From assembly GCF_000176515.1 (NCBI RefSeq), contig NZ_ADAQ01000011.1, positions 310,001-374,000 of the forward strand: 64,000 nucleotides of DNA, in the 5' to 3' direction. A program made the position numbers and the translations under genes. Shown one piece after another: positions 1 through 10,383 of this stretch (position 1 is its first letter; every line of letters begins with the position of its first letter). The notes beneath the pieces were generated by a model. That model was not told where the DNA came from and did no database searches. It saw nothing but the letters and a program-made list of their open reading frames with translations. Source of the DNA: Grimontia hollisae CIP 101886. Its GTDB lineage: Bacteria; Pseudomonadota; Gammaproteobacteria; Enterobacterales; Vibrionaceae.

Positions 1-1199
1 ACCGCCGCAACTTCAAAGCACTGCAACGCCTGTCAGGCCACTTTTATGACCGCCTCCGTGGCCTGTCTACAATCCGTTTGTTTGATCAGGCTGACGCAGA
101 AAGCAATCTCCTTCGCGTCGCGTCCGATGATTTCAGAAAGCGCACCATGGAAGTGCTGCGTCTGGCATTTCTCTCTTCTGCCGTGCTGGAATTCTTTACT
201 GCGCTCTCCATTGCTGTGACGGCGGTCTACTTTGGTTTCAGCTACATTGGAGAGCTGAACTTCGGCCACTATGGTATCGGAATTTCTCTGTTTATCGGCC
301 TGTTTGTACTGGTACTGGCACCCGAGTTTTATCAGCCCCTGCGTGACCTGGGTACGTTTTACCATGCCAAAGCACAGGCTATTGGCGCCGCTGAATCAAT
401 CGTGAATTTTCTGGAATCAGCCCCAGAACATCAGGCATCAGGTGACGTTAAGATTTCAGGCGATGCCATCTCAATCAGCGCCGATAATTTGGAAGTACTC
501 AGTCCTGATGGCGTCGTACTGGCCGGTCCTATCAGCTTTACGATCCAATCTGGACAGAAAGTTGCCTTGGTGGGGCAAAGTGGCGCGGGTAAAACCAGCC
601 TTATCAACGCGATTCTCGGCTTTCTCCCTTACCGTGGCAGTCTCACCATCAATGGCGTAGAACTGAATACTGCCGATCTGGCGTACTGGCGTAAACAGAT
701 CAGTTGGGTAGGCCAGAATCCGCAACTTTTTCATGGCACCATCAAAGACAATATTTGCCTGGCTGTTCCCATGGCAACGGACGAACAAATCCAGCGCGTC
801 GCGAAGGCAGCATACGCTGACGAGTTCATCCAGCGTCTGGAAAAAGGCATGGAACATTCCGTAGGTGATCGCGCGGCTGGCCTCTCTGTCGGTCAGGCGC
901 AGCGTATTGCTGTTGCCCGTGCGCTACTTCAGGATGGGCGCTTTTGGTTGCTTGATGAACCAACCGCCAGTCTGGACGCCGCCAGTGAACGCTTAGTGAT
1001 GGAAAGCCTTGAGCGGGCAACCAGAGACACCACGACCTTGCTGGTCAGCCACCGTATCGACCAGTTGGGCAGCTGTGACAATATTTTGGTGATGCAAAAA
1101 GGCAAGCTGGTACAACAGGGCACTTTTGAGGCACTGAAACATGAAGGGGTCTTCGCAGAGATGATCCAGGCAGTAGACAGGAGCGATCTCGATGCGTGA
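1..1199 (+). CDS. cydD: Thiol reductant ABC exporter subunit CydD, 5' end outside window
   Basis: About 398 C-terminal residues of the CydD half of the CydDC inner-membrane ABC exporter, which moves cysteine and glutathione to the periplasm and is needed to assemble cytochrome bd oxidase. The frame is open from base 3, so roughly the first 190 residues of a usual 580-590 residue protein lie upstream. The visible part holds the last membrane helices and then the ATPase domain: Walker A GQSGAGKT (nt 573-596), signature LSVGQ near nt 885, Walker B LLDEPTASLD near nt 950. The stop overlaps the cydC start by 8 bases, as expected for a co-translated heterodimer. A TTG at 78 is internal and not a start. 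Confidence 0.95.
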   Translation, partial: RRNFKALQRLSGHFYDRLRGLSTIRLFDQADAESNLLRVASDDFRKRTMEVLRLAFLSSAVLEFFTALSIAVTAVYFGFSYIGELNFGHYGIGISLFIGLFVLVLAPEFYQPLRDLGTFYHAKAQAIGAAESIVNFLESAPEHQASGDVKISGDAISISADNLEVLSPDGVVLAGPISFTIQSGQKVALVGQSGAGKTSLINAILGFLPYRGSLTINGVELNTADLAYWRKQISWVGQNPQLFHGTIKDNICLAVPMATDEQIQRVAKAAYADEFIQRLEKGMEHSVGDRAAGLSVGQAQRIAVARALLQDGRFWLLDEPTASLDAASERLVMESLERATRDTTTLLVSHRIDQLGSCDNILVMQKGKLVQQGTFEALKHEGVFAEMIQAVDRSDLDA

Positions 1200-2913
1200 T
1201 TTGATCCCCTTTCTTAAACTTTATAAGAAACATTGGTTTGGCCTGTCACTGGGCATGCTGCTTTCGTTTGCCACCCTAGCGGCTGCGATTGGCCTCCTGA
1301 CACTTTCTGGGTGGTTTATTGCCGCATCAGCTGTCGCTGGCCTGCTCGCCACTCAGAACTTTAACTACATGCTTCCTGCAGCCGGTGTCCGAGGGTTTTC
1401 AATTGCACGTACCGCAGGTCGTTGGGGTGAGCGTGTCGTCAGTCACAACGCTACCTTCAAGCTTTTGGCAGACTTGCGTATTTTCTTCTTTAACCAACTG
1501 ACACCGCTGATTCCGGGTAGAGTGGGCAACCTTCGCGATGCCGACATCCTGAACCGGCTTGTGGCTGATGTTGATGCCATGGACCACGTCTATCTGCGTC
1601 TGGTCAGCCCACTGATTGTCGGCGTGCTGGGTATTTTGTGTATCAGCGGGTTCCTGTATTGGTTTGATCCGGTACTGGGCCTGACATTGGGTGTCATTCT
1701 GCTATCCCTGATATTAGTGCTGCCTGTGGTGTTTTACCGCTTGGGTAAGCCACATGGTGCAGAAATCACTAAAGCAAAATCAGAACTGCGTGTCTCTCTG
1801 CTCGACTGGTTACAAGGACATGCCGAACTGCAAATCTTTGGCGCCGCAGACCGTTACCGGGAACATACAGAAGAAGCAGAACAACGCTTGTTGGGCGCAC
1901 AACGTCAAATGGCGGGCATTACTGGTTTGGCTAACGGCGTGCTGTTAGCAGCCAACGGGCTGACCCTGGTATTTATGCTCTGGATAGCGGCTGATGGTGT
2001 CGGTGGTGAGTTGCCCAATCCGTATGTGGCAATGGTCGCGTTTGCTACGATGGCTAGCTTTGAGCTGATGATGCCGGTTGCCGGTGCATTCCAGTACCTG
2101 AGCCAAACCATCACGTCCGCGAAACGTTTGAACGAGATTATCGAAGCCAAACCGGAAACCCCGTTTGACCCATTGGGCTATAGCAACACCGCCAAAGGTG
2201 ACATCCGTTTCGATAATGTCAGTTTTTCTTACGCTGGCGCGGAAAAAGCGGCGGTCAACGAGGTTTCCCTGAATATCAAGGCTGGGGAAAAGGTCGCCCT
2301 GCTGGGTCGTACAGGATGTGGTAAATCAACCCTGTTACAGTTGATCACCCGCTCCTGGGATCCGCAATCTGGCTCAATCAGTATTGACGGTGTTGCACTG
2401 GATACCTGGCGCGAGTCTGCGTTGCGACGCTCGATTGCCGTTGTCAGCCAGCGTGTTGATGTGTTTAACGGTACGCTGCGCCATAACCTGACCATGGCCA
2501 AACCCACCGCAACCGATGGAGAACTGACCTCGACCATCGAACAGGTTGGCCTCTCAGCACTGCTGGAAGGACCGGGGCTGGATACCTGGCTGGGTGACGG
2601 TGGTCGCCAGCTTTCAGGAGGCGAGCGTCGCCGTCTGGGCATCGCCCGTGCCCTGCTTCGGGATGCGCCAATCCTGCTGTTGGATGAACCCACAGAAGGA
2701 TTGGATGTTCAGACTGAACAGCAAATTCTTTCACTGTTGTTGAACCATGCAAAAGGCAAAACGGTGCTGTTTATTACTCACCGTTTGGTCGGGCTGACAA
2801 AAATGGATAAGGTCTGCCTGATGGACGAAGGCCAGATCATCGAACAAGGATCGCATAACACACTGAAAGCGGCGAACGGGCGATACAGCCAGCTGCTTCA
2901 ACGCATTCAGTAG
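1192..2913 (+). CDS. cydC: Thiol reductant ABC exporter subunit CydC
   Basis: 573 residues, full length for the family; partner of CydD in the heterodimeric glutathione/cysteine exporter. Residues 1-310 form the six-helix membrane domain, and 335-573 the nucleotide-binding domain with Walker A GRTGCGKST (372-380), signature LSGGE (474-478) and Walker B ILLLDEP (494-500). The ATG overlaps the end of cydD by 8 bases. No separate promoter is visible, so it is co-transcribed with cydD. The call versus CydD rests on gene order and on the N-terminal residues MRDLIPFLKL, typical of CydC. Confidence 0.95.
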   Translation: MRDLIPFLKLYKKHWFGLSLGMLLSFATLAAAIGLLTLSGWFIAASAVAGLLATQNFNYMLPAAGVRGFSIARTAGRWGERVVSHNATFKLLADLRIFFFNQLTPLIPGRVGNLRDADILNRLVADVDAMDHVYLRLVSPLIVGVLGILCISGFLYWFDPVLGLTLGVILLSLILVLPVVFYRLGKPHGAEITKAKSELRVSLLDWLQGHAELQIFGAADRYREHTEEAEQRLLGAQRQMAGITGLANGVLLAANGLTLVFMLWIAADGVGGELPNPYVAMVAFATMASFELMMPVAGAFQYLSQTITSAKRLNEIIEAKPETPFDPLGYSNTAKGDIRFDNVSFSYAGAEKAAVNEVSLNIKAGEKVALLGRTGCGKSTLLQLITRSWDPQSGSISIDGVALDTWRESALRRSIAVVSQRVDVFNGTLRHNLTMAKPTATDGELTSTIEQVGLSALLEGPGLDTWLGDGGRQLSGGERRRLGIARALLRDAPILLLDEPTEGLDVQTEQQILSLLLNHAKGKTVLFITHRLVGLTKMDKVCLMDEGQIIEQGSHNTLKAANGRYSQLLQRIQ

Positions 2914-2931
2914 GCCATTTATCTATACCTT

Positions 2932-2963
2932 CATAACCAGAAGTTGATGAACTTCTGGTTATG
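2932..2963. repeat. Perfect 14-bp hairpin between cydC and aat
   Basis: CATAACCAGAAGTT, a four-base loop GATG, then the exact complement. It lies 18 bases after the cydC stop. No run of T follows on either strand, so it is not a standard intrinsic terminator. It may protect the cydDC mRNA 3' end or pause transcription. Confidence 0.6.
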
Positions 2964-3011
2964 TGGCTATAAAAGGAACATTGCTCCCTTTTTCACGTTA
3001 ATGATTGAGAC

Positions 3012-3728
3012 ATGACAATTTACCTTCCGCCATTGGATGACAACAACCCCGAACGCTTTCCTCCTGTTTCATCAGCCTTGGATGAGCCAGATGGCCTGCT
3101 GGCGATTGGTGGCGATCTTTCCCCGGAACGTCTGCGTGCCGCGTATTCCCGAGGCATCTTTCCCTGGTTTGGTGTTGATGAGCCTTTACTCTGGTGGTCA
3201 CCGGCTGAGCGTGCTGTCATTGACCCATCGACATTCGTTCCCGCCCGCAGCCTGAAGAAGTTTGTCCGAAAGCAAGGCTACAGGGTCTCGGTCAATCAGG
3301 CATTTGAACAGGTTATCCAGCATTGCGCACTGATCCGTGGTGAACACCAGGTCTGGATCACGCCGGAAATGCGCGATGCTTACACCCGGCTCCACCGGTT
3401 AGGTTCAGCCCACAGTGTGGAGGTATGGCAAGAAGGTGAGCTGATAGGCGGCTTGTACGGTGTGAACGTCGGAACCCTTTTCTGCGGCGAATCCATGTTC
3501 TCTCTGAAAACCAACGCCTCAAAAACCGCGCTATGGTATTTCTGTGAGCACTTCAAACGCGGAGGCGGCCAGATGATTGACTGCCAGATGATGACTGATC
3601 ACCTTGCATCTCTTGGAGCAAAATCGATGCCAAGGGACACCTTTGTCCAACTTGTTGAGGACATGAAAAATCAGGTGACGGATGCATCCCTGTTCCGTTC
3701 ACAATGGATTGATATCACCCATGACTAA
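3012..3728 (+). CDS. aat: Leucyl/phenylalanyl-tRNA--protein transferase
   Basis: 238 residues, normal length. Aat moves Leu or Phe from tRNA to the N-terminal Arg or Lys of proteins, which creates an N-degron read by ClpS for ClpAP degradation. The family blocks are present: GIFPWF near residue 57, LLWWSPAERAV just after, and GLYGVNVGTLFCGESMFS near residues 145-163, followed by the NASKTAL segment. It overlaps bpt by 8 bases, so the two N-degron transferases are translationally coupled. clpS and clpA, which act on the products, lie 3-4 kb downstream on the other strand. Confidence 0.97.
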   Translation: MTIYLPPLDDNNPERFPPVSSALDEPDGLLAIGGDLSPERLRAAYSRGIFPWFGVDEPLLWWSPAERAVIDPSTFVPARSLKKFVRKQGYRVSVNQAFEQVIQHCALIRGEHQVWITPEMRDAYTRLHRLGSAHSVEVWQEGELIGGLYGVNVGTLFCGESMFSLKTNASKTALWYFCEHFKRGGGQMIDCQMMTDHLASLGAKSMPRDTFVQLVEDMKNQVTDASLFRSQWIDITHD

Positions 3729-4431
3729 CCAGACGATAAATATTGGGGTGATGGCACCGTCTTCCTGCAGTTATCTTCCAGACCAGCAAGAGTCTGTGGC
3801 GTTGGTGTTAACTCCGGAAATGCATACAGTGAGCGGATACAGCCTTCTGGTAAAAAGTGGCTTCCGACGTAGTGGTAACCATATCTACCGTCCCTATTGC
3901 CAAGCCTGTACCGCCTGTCACTCACTTCGCGTGGACACCTACAACTTTACCCCTTCCAGAAGCCAAAAACGCCACCTAAGCCAACTCAAACGATTGAACG
4001 TGGTGATGAAAGACACAATGGACAGTGGTTGGTTTTCTCTGTATGAGCGCTATATCACAGCCCGCCATGCCAATGGTTCTATGTATCCGGCAAATGAAAA
4101 CGACTTCTCCTCTTTTGTACAAAGTGACTGGCAAACGTCTCAATACCTGCACCTTTACGAAGAGGGGGAACTTATTGCTATTGCCGTTACCGATGTGCTT
4201 GAGAATGGCTACAGCGCCATCTACAGTTTTTTCGAACCGGATCATAGTTGGTCACTCGGCTCACTGTGTGTCCTGGCACAAATACAAAAAGCCCGTGAAA
4301 ACAACATTTCCTGGCTCTATCTCGGCTTTCAAATCGATGCCTGTAGCACCATGAATTACAAACAGAAATTCGTCCCTCACCAAAGGTATATCGCAGGCGA
4401 ATGGGTAGAAGACGACAAATATCGGCGTTGA
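3721..4431 (+). CDS. bpt: Aspartate/glutamate leucyltransferase Bpt
   Basis: 236 residues from the ATG at 3721 (MTNQTINIG), which overlaps the aat stop in an ATGACTAA arrangement; an in-frame ATG at 3682 lies inside aat and is less likely. Bpt (ATE family) adds Leu to N-terminal Asp or Glu and feeds the ClpS/ClpAP pathway. The N-terminal cysteine cluster YCQACTACHSLRV (about residues 59-71 from this start) is the family's binding motif. The end carries the MNYKQKFVPHQ block typical of bacterial members. Confidence 0.95.
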   Translation: MTNQTINIGVMAPSSCSYLPDQQESVALVLTPEMHTVSGYSLLVKSGFRRSGNHIYRPYCQACTACHSLRVDTYNFTPSRSQKRHLSQLKRLNVVMKDTMDSGWFSLYERYITARHANGSMYPANENDFSSFVQSDWQTSQYLHLYEEGELIAIAVTDVLENGYSAIYSFFEPDHSWSLGSLCVLAQIQKARENNISWLYLGFQIDACSTMNYKQKFVPHQRYIAGEWVEDDKYRR

Positions 4432-4639
4432 GCAACGGGTCGTATACAAACCTGCTACTGCCCTCAATTTAGTTGCCTATTGAAACGGAAATACGTGCAA
4501 AGCATAACCTTTCACCGATTTTTACTGGTCAGTACGGCAGCAAAGGGGTAAAATTCGCCCCCTAATCTTTACAGACTCAATCAATCAAGGCATTATCTGC
4601 CGGTCAAAATTTGGCTGATCGGTAGCCCAAGAGGATTAA

Positions 4640-4858
<219 letters not shown>

Positions 4859-4880
4859 TCCTCACGTCTCGCGAAACACA

Positions 4881-4906
4881 AAAAACCCGGCGATTGCCGG
4901 GTTTTT
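4881..4906. terminator. Bidirectional terminator between infA and clpA
   Basis: AAAAACCCGGC, short loop GATT, GCCGGGTTTTT. The A-run and T-run flank the stem on both sides, so it can stop infA on the plus strand and clpA on the minus strand. A second weaker hairpin without T-run is at about 4919-4941. Confidence 0.85.
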
Positions 4907-4950
4907 GTCGTTTTGCTGATCCGGGTGCAAAACCCCCGGATACAGAGTTA

Positions 4951-7212
4951 TTACGCAGGTTCCATTTCATCGCTGAAACTGAAAGTCAGTTTGTCGTTTT
5001 TTACACCGACTTTGACCGTTCCACCATTGACCAGACATCCAAACAACAGCTCGTTTGCCAGGTTCTTTTTAACGTGCTCCTGCATCACCCTCGCCATTGG
5101 TCGGGCTCCCATGGACTTGTCATAGCCCTTCTCTGACAGCCAAAGTTTCGCTTTATCAGTCACCTCAAGCGATACACCACGCGCATCAAGCTGCGCTTGC
5201 AGTTCGACAATAAACTTATCAACAACCTGTAGGATGATGCTCTTGTCGAGGTGATTGAACCAGATAATATTATCCAGACGGTTACGGAATTCCGGCGAGA
5301 ACACTTTCTTGATTTCCGACATCGCATCATGGCTATGATCCTGCTGGATCAGGCCAATCGACTTACGAACGGTTTCGGTCACACCCGCATTAGTCGTCAT
5401 CACCAAGATGACATTACGGAAATCGGCTTTACGGCCATTATTGTCTGTCAACGTACCGTTATCCATCACTTGCAACAGCAGGTTAAAGACATCCGGATGC
5501 GCTTTCTCAATCTCATCCAGTAACACTACACAATGGGGGTGCTTGATCACCGCATCCGTCAACAGACCGCCCTGATCATAACCAACGTAACCCGGAGGGG
5601 CACCAATCAAACGGCTCACCGTGTGGCGTTCCATGTATTCGGACATGTCAAAGCGTTGCAGCTCTATCCCCAAAGCACGGGCTAATTGCACCGTCACCTC
5701 GGTTTTACCCACGCCCGTTGGACCGGCAAACAGGAATGAACCCACAGGCTTGTTTTCTGCCCCTAACCCTGCGCGACTGAGCTTGATCGCTTCACACAAT
5801 GCACTGATGGCGTCATCCTGCCCAAACACCAGCATTTTCAGTTTCTGTTCAAGTGATTGCAGCACATCGCGATCTGTCGAAGACACGGACTTTTCAGGGA
5901 TACGCGCCATCTTGGCGATCATGGCTTCAATATCACCCACGCCAACCGTTTTCTTACGCTTACTGGCTGGTGCAAGGCGACAACGCGCGCCTGCTTCATC
6001 AATGACATCAATGGCCTTGTCAGGCAAGTGTCGCTCGTTAATGTATTTTGCCGACAATTCCACCGCAGCACGAATCGCCTTATTGGTGTAACGAACTTCG
6101 TGGTGCGCTTCATATTTGGGTTTCAGTCCCATCAGGATCTTGGTGGTGTCATCCAGCGACGGTTCAACCACATCAATTTTCTGGAAGCGACGTGCCAAGG
6201 CACGCTCTTTTTCGAAAATGCTACTGTACTCCTGATAGGTGGTTGATCCAATACAGCGAATCTTACCGCTTGATAATAAAGGCTTAATCAGATTTGCCGC
6301 ATCAACCTGACCACCGGACGCTGCCCCTGCACCAATAATGGTGTGAATTTCATCGATGAACAACACGGCATGATCTTCTTTTTCCAACTGCTTCAGGATG
6401 CCCTTGAAGCGTTTTTCAAAATCACCGCGATACTTGGTACCGGCAAGCAGTGAACCGATATCCAGTGAATAAATCACGCAGTCCTGAATAATGTCAGGCA
6501 CTTGTCCCTCAACAATACGCCATGCCAGTCCCTCAGCAATGGCTGTTTTACCTACGCCGGCTTCACCCACCAGCAGCGGATTATTTTTCCGACGACGGCA
6601 CAGCACTTGAATCGTGCGTTCCAGTTCTTTTTCACGTCCAATAAGCGGGTCTATACCACCGACACGTGCCAATTGGTTAAGGTTGGTCGCAAAATTCTCA
6701 AGGCGCTCTTCCCCACCCTCAACGGCTGCTTCATCTGAAGACAGATCGGAACCAGGCAGTTCTTCATCACTGACAGAGGATTTGGTCGTACCATGTGAAA
6801 TGTAGTTAACCACATCCAACCGGCTGATGTCGTTCTTTTTGAGAAGGTACGCCGCATGGGACTCCTGCTCGCTGAAAATGGCCACCAGGACATTTGCACC
6901 GCTTACTTCACTGCGGCCAGAGGACTGAACGTGAAACACAGCACGCTGGAGCACACGCTGGAAGCTCAGGGTCGGCTGAGTCTCTCGATTGTCATCGTCG
7001 ACGGGAATAAGCGGTGTGGTTTGTTCAATGAATGCTTCCAGCTCTTTGCGCAGAGCATCAAGATCGGCGCGGCAAGCGAGTAACGCTTCCCTGGCTGCCA
7101 CGTTTTCCAGAAGCGCCAATAGCAGATGTTCAACTGTCATGAACTCATGACGTTTTTCACGTGCTCTTGCAAATGCCCCGTTAAGGCTTGCTTCGAGTTC
7201 TTTATTTAGCAT
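4951..7212 (-). CDS. clpA: ATP-dependent Clp protease ATPase subunit ClpA
   Basis: 753 residues, standard length. ClpA is the AAA+ unfoldase that feeds proteins to ClpP and receives N-degron substrates from ClpS. An N-terminal repeat domain (about 1-145) is followed by the first AAA+ module with Walker A GEAGVGKT near residue 215 and FIDEIHT, and a second module with GPTGVGKTE near 495 and [12 protein letters not shown]. It lies 58 bases after clpS on the same strand, the usual clpS-clpA operon. clpP is not in the window. Confidence 0.97.
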   Translation of the reverse strand: MLNKELEASLNGAFARAREKRHEFMTVEHLLLALLENVAAREALLACRADLDALRKELEAFIEQTTPLIPVDDDNRETQPTLSFQRVLQRAVFHVQSSGRSEVSGANVLVAIFSEQESHAAYLLKKNDISRLDVVNYISHGTTKSSVSDEELPGSDLSSDEAAVEGGEERLENFATNLNQLARVGGIDPLIGREKELERTIQVLCRRRKNNPLLVGEAGVGKTAIAEGLAWRIVEGQVPDIIQDCVIYSLDIGSLLAGTKYRGDFEKRFKGILKQLEKEDHAVLFIDEIHTIIGAGAASGGQVDAANLIKPLLSSGKIRCIGSTTYQEYSSIFEKERALARRFQKIDVVEPSLDDTTKILMGLKPKYEAHHEVRYTNKAIRAAVELSAKYINERHLPDKAIDVIDEAGARCRLAPASKRKKTVGVGDIEAMIAKMARIPEKSVSSTDRDVLQSLEQKLKMLVFGQDDAISALCEAIKLSRAGLGAENKPVGSFLFAGPTGVGKTEVTVQLARALGIELQRFDMSEYMERHTVSRLIGAPPGYVGYDQGGLLTDAVIKHPHCVVLLDEIEKAHPDVFNLLLQVMDNGTLTDNNGRKADFRNVILVMTTNAGVTETVRKSIGLIQQDHSHDAMSEIKKVFSPEFRNRLDNIIWFNHLDKSIILQVVDKFIVELQAQLDARGVSLEVTDKAKLWLSEKGYDKSMGARPMARVMQEHVKKNLANELLFGCLVNGGTVKVGVKNDKLTFSFSDEMEPA

Positions 7213-7270
7213 AAGGCACCTCCCTCAAATACCACATTATGGTGCGCCGGAGAAAAACCGGTTTCCCTGC

Positions 7271-7591
7271 TCAGGCCTTCTCCATAGTACACAACAGTGG
7301 GTGTTGATGTTCTTTTGCATACATCATGACTTGTGCGACTTTCATCTCGGCAACTTCCGCAGTGTAAATGCCACAAACAGCTCTACCTTCGTAGTGCACC
7401 GTCAGCATCAACTGTGTTGCTTTATCAATGTCCATTGAAAAGAAACGTTGCAACACCTCCACAACAAACTCCATGGGGGTGTAGTCATCGTTATTCAATA
7501 CCACTTTATATAACGATGGCGGTTTTAATTTGGTTTCTTCCGCCTCTTTAACGTCAGAGTCCGGAACTATCCACTCGTACTTTTTGCTCAT
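7271..7591 (-). CDS. clpS: ATP-dependent Clp protease adaptor ClpS
   Basis: 106 residues. ClpS binds N-terminal Leu, Phe, Trp and Tyr of substrates and delivers them to the N-domain of ClpA. The core reads [20 protein letters not shown], followed by the [12 protein letters not shown] segment; these are the residue groups that line the N-degron pocket. First gene of the clpS-clpA operon. As in E. coli it points away from cspD, but the gap between them here is unusually long. Confidence 0.97.
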   Translation of the reverse strand: MSKKYEWIVPDSDVKEAEETKLKPPSLYKVVLNNDDYTPMEFVVEVLQRFFSMDIDKATQLMLTVHYEGRAVCGIYTAEVAEMKVAQVMMYAKEHQHPLLCTMEKA

Positions 7592-8382
7592 AAGGGCTTA
7601 CAATCTTTAAGGTAGCTCAAGTGTTTCTTACAAAACAATTATTTATACGCCAGAATCCTAGATTGAGACGTCAAACACAAGAATCCCTACCACTCTTTAA
7701 AACGTAATGCACAGATTGTATTCCAGCAACCGCTTCATTGCTATGGAAGGTATCTATTGGGTGTCATTCCTCTTAGAAAATTGGCTTTTTTTTATCCACT
7801 CTCACCCGACCAAGATTATATCCATAAAGTTTCACTTCAAATTCGGGCACTTACACCTATTGATGTGTAGAAAATTCCATACACAACAATTCAACATTTC
7901 ATCGTCTCATTTATGATGGGACTGTCTCTTCCTCAAATAACTTAATTTCCAATATGAATGTTTTGATATTTCATATCACTTTTTATATATGTCTAACACT
8001 TAGTGTATTAACACATCAATTCACAATGTACTGTATTGACCGCAATGTATTAGTTTTATTGAAGTAAAATAAAAGTCACCCTAGAACGCATACACCACTG
8101 AAACAGGGAATCGTTGACCACCCTATAAATAATCCCAACATATCAAAGTCTTATTTAGATAACTTTTGTGTTATTAATGAAACTTTGTTTACAAAAATGA
8201 TACCACAATCATCCTTCTGTCAGAACAATAGCCATTTTTATTAAAATGTTGTTATATGAACACTCATAGGCTTGACTGTCTAAATCTTTCTACTAGAGTG
8301 GGAGTTGAAGTAAAAACATACAGCATCAATTACTTCTGAGTAACGTGATTGCACATGTTGGTTTTACTCATAATTATGCAAT
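7592..8382. other. AT-rich gap between clpS and cspD, no supported gene
   Basis: About 800 bases rich in A and T. I found no reading frame with a ribosome site and plausible protein; a 69-codon frame from 7707 has poor composition and no supporting signal. A short palindrome TGATATTTCATATCA is at 7964-7978. A possible sigma-70 promoter for cspD is TTGACT (8272-8277) with TAGAGT (8294-8299, 16-base spacing). The region must carry both divergent promoters and could bind nucleoid proteins. Confidence 0.5.
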
Positions 8383-8406
8383 TTGAATGCAAGAGGGATG
8401 TTTCGC

Positions 8407-8628
8407 ATGGCAACTGGTACAGTTAAATGGTTTAACAACGCTAAAGGGTTTGGATTCATCTGCCCTGATGAAGGAGAAGGCGATATCTTCGCTCATTATT
8501 CAACGATCCAAATGGATGGTTACCGCACACTGAAAGCGGGCCAAACCGTGAATTATGAAGTGCAGGAAGGTCCGAAAGGTTACCACGCCAGCCAAATCGT
8601 TCCCGTCGAGAACGATGCCTTAAAATAA
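8407..8628 (+). CDS. cspD: Cold shock-like protein CspD
   Basis: 73 residues from ATG 8407 (MATGTVKWFNNAKGFGFI). The start is chosen because AAGAGGG at 8391-8397 gives 9-base spacing, whereas the in-frame ATG at 8398 directly abuts that site. Single cold-shock OB-fold with RNP1 KGFGFI and an RNP2-like block DIFAHYSTI. In E. coli CspD is a stationary-phase inhibitor of DNA replication. The identity rests on the family sequence (YSTIQMDGYRTLKAGQ) and the divergent clpS-clpA neighbour. Confidence 0.93.
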   Translation: MATGTVKWFNNAKGFGFICPDEGEGDIFAHYSTIQMDGYRTLKAGQTVNYEVQEGPKGYHASQIVPVENDALK

Positions 8629-8673
8629 ACCGTGTTGCTAAAAACTTTTTTGCTGCCGGAAGGTTTAAAATAG

Positions 8674-8703
8674 AAAGAGTGGACGTTGGGTTCGCTCTTT
8701 TTG
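8674..8703 (+). terminator. Possible cspD terminator
   Basis: AAAGAG, then a 15-base spacer, then CTCTTTTTG. The stem is only six pairs, so this is a weak candidate, but it has a T-run and the right position. Confidence 0.45.
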
Positions 8704-8866
8704 TTCATCTCTCACCGGTACACTTCTCTTGCTTGTTGGCGTTCTCTTACCTCTACCAGTCCCCAACCTTCAGTAGTATCCCCTGTGATTGCCAATAGAG
8801 ACTTATTCAATGTTATCCGTTACCCGTAAAATACCCAACCTGCTGCTTCTTACCGAACACTTTGCA

Positions 8867-8896
8867 TAAAAAAACCCAGCTTGAGCCGGGTTCTTC
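8867..8896 (-). terminator. icd terminator
   Basis: Read on the minus strand: AACCCGGCT, loop, AGCTGGGTT with one mismatch, then a T-run of seven. Lies 18 bases after the icd stop. Confidence 0.8.
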
Positions 8897-8913
8897 TTTA
8901 ACCGAAAGACAGA

Positions 8914-10161
8914 TTACATTTGGTCGATCATGTCTTGCGCGAACTCAGAGCACTTGCGCAGTGTTGCACCGTCCATCAGACGCTCAAAGTCATAAGTCAC
9001 CGTCTTATTGCTGATCGCTTTTTCCATTGCACTGATAATAAGGTCGGCCGCTTCAGTCCAACCCATGTGACGCAACATCATTTCTGCAGACAGGATCAGA
9101 GAGCCAGGGTTTACTTTATCCTGACCTGCATATTTAGGTGCAGTACCGTGCGTTGCTTCAAACAGTGCAACGCCGTCACCAATGTTCGCACCCGGAGCGA
9201 TACCGATACCACCTACCTGTGCCGCCAGTGCATCAGAGATGTAGTCACCGTTCAGGTTCATGGTGGCAATCACATCGTATTCCGCAGGACGAAGCAAGAT
9301 TTGCTGTAAGAATGCATCAGCAATCACGTCTTTGATGATGATTTCTTTGCCTGTGTTCGGGTTCTTGAGACTCATCCATGGGCCACCGTCCAGCAGCTCT
9401 GCCCCAAACTCTTCTTTCGCGACTTCATAACCCCAGTCTTTGAACGCACCTTCGGTAAACTTCATGATGTTACCTTTGTGCACCAGAGTCATCGACGCAC
9501 GATCGTTATCGATAGTGTATTGGATAGCTGCGCGAACCAGGCGCTTAGTCCCTTCTTCAGAGACAGGCTTAATACCGATACCACACTCTTGTGGGAAACG
9601 GATTTTCGTTGCGCCCATTTCGTCTCGTAGGAATTTGATCACTTTGTCAGCTTCTGGCGTGCCAGCTTTGAACTCAACACCTGCGTAAATATCTTCCGAG
9701 TTTTCACGGTAGATAACCATGTCTGTCAATTCTGGGTGTTTAAGCGGGCTTGGCACACCGTCGAAATAGCGCACTGGACGCGCACAGATATACAGATCCA
9801 GCTCCTGGCGCAGTGCAACGTTCAAAGAACGAATACCACCGCCTACAGGGGTAGTCAGAGGACCTTTAATTGCCACTTTGTATTCACGAATAAAATCCAG
9901 TGTTTCTGCTGGCAGCCATTGGTCTTCACCATAGACTTGCGTCGACTTTTCACCCGTGTAGATTTCCATCCAGGAGATCTTACGGTCACCACCGTAAGCT
10001 TTTTCGACTGCCGCATCTACAACTTTGAGCATTGCAGGGCTAACATCAACGCCAATACCGTCACCTTCAATGTAAGGGATGATTGGGTTGTTAGGAACGA
10101 CCAGCTTGCCGTTTTCTACCGCAATTTTCTCACCAGCTGGTACGACTACTTTACTTTCCAT
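8914..10161 (-). CDS. icd: NADP-dependent isocitrate dehydrogenase
   Basis: 415 residues; TCA-cycle enzyme converting isocitrate to 2-oxoglutarate and CO2 with NADP. The active-site loop [19 protein letters not shown] carries Ser112, equivalent to the E. coli serine phosphorylated by AceK. The C-terminal half has the metal-site stretch with [11 protein letters not shown] and the cofactor block [19 protein letters not shown]. Single gene with its own terminator, transcribed away from rluE; the 220-base divergent region in between holds both promoters. Confidence 0.97.
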   Translation of the reverse strand: MESKVVVPAGEKIAVENGKLVVPNNPIIPYIEGDGIGVDVSPAMLKVVDAAVEKAYGGDRKISWMEIYTGEKSTQVYGEDQWLPAETLDFIREYKVAIKGPLTTPVGGGIRSLNVALRQELDLYICARPVRYFDGVPSPLKHPELTDMVIYRENSEDIYAGVEFKAGTPEADKVIKFLRDEMGATKIRFPQECGIGIKPVSEEGTKRLVRAAIQYTIDNDRASMTLVHKGNIMKFTEGAFKDWGYEVAKEEFGAELLDGGPWMSLKNPNTGKEIIIKDVIADAFLQQILLRPAEYDVIATMNLNGDYISDALAAQVGGIGIAPGANIGDGVALFEATHGTAPKYAGQDKVNPGSLILSAEMMLRHMGWTEAADLIISAMEKAISNKTVTYDFERLMDGATLRKCSEFAQDMIDQM

Positions 10162-10383
10162 TTAATTCTCCTAGCGTCCATTTGTTATTTTGCGCTGACC
10201 AGACAGAACAATTTTCTGTCACACCCGATCGACTGATTTTCCTTTGTAGCACGTCAGTTAATGGTTCTGTCTGGTATAACATGCGGGCAAAAGAATACTG
10301 TAATTCCAGCAACACGCCAATCACATTATTCCATGTATAATACTAAGGTCTCATTTGTTACCCGACCCGATTGACACAACCTA

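Noticed and set aside
471..857. Long minus-strand frame opposite cydD
   Set aside because: Antisense shadow of the conserved ATPase domain, no ribosome site and no recognisable protein.
2229..2693. 154-codon minus-strand frame opposite cydC
   Set aside because: Serine/arginine/proline-rich shadow of a conserved gene.
7707..7916. 69-codon plus-strand frame in the clpS-cspD gap
   Set aside because: Poor ribosome site, AT-driven composition, no terminator or family resemblance.
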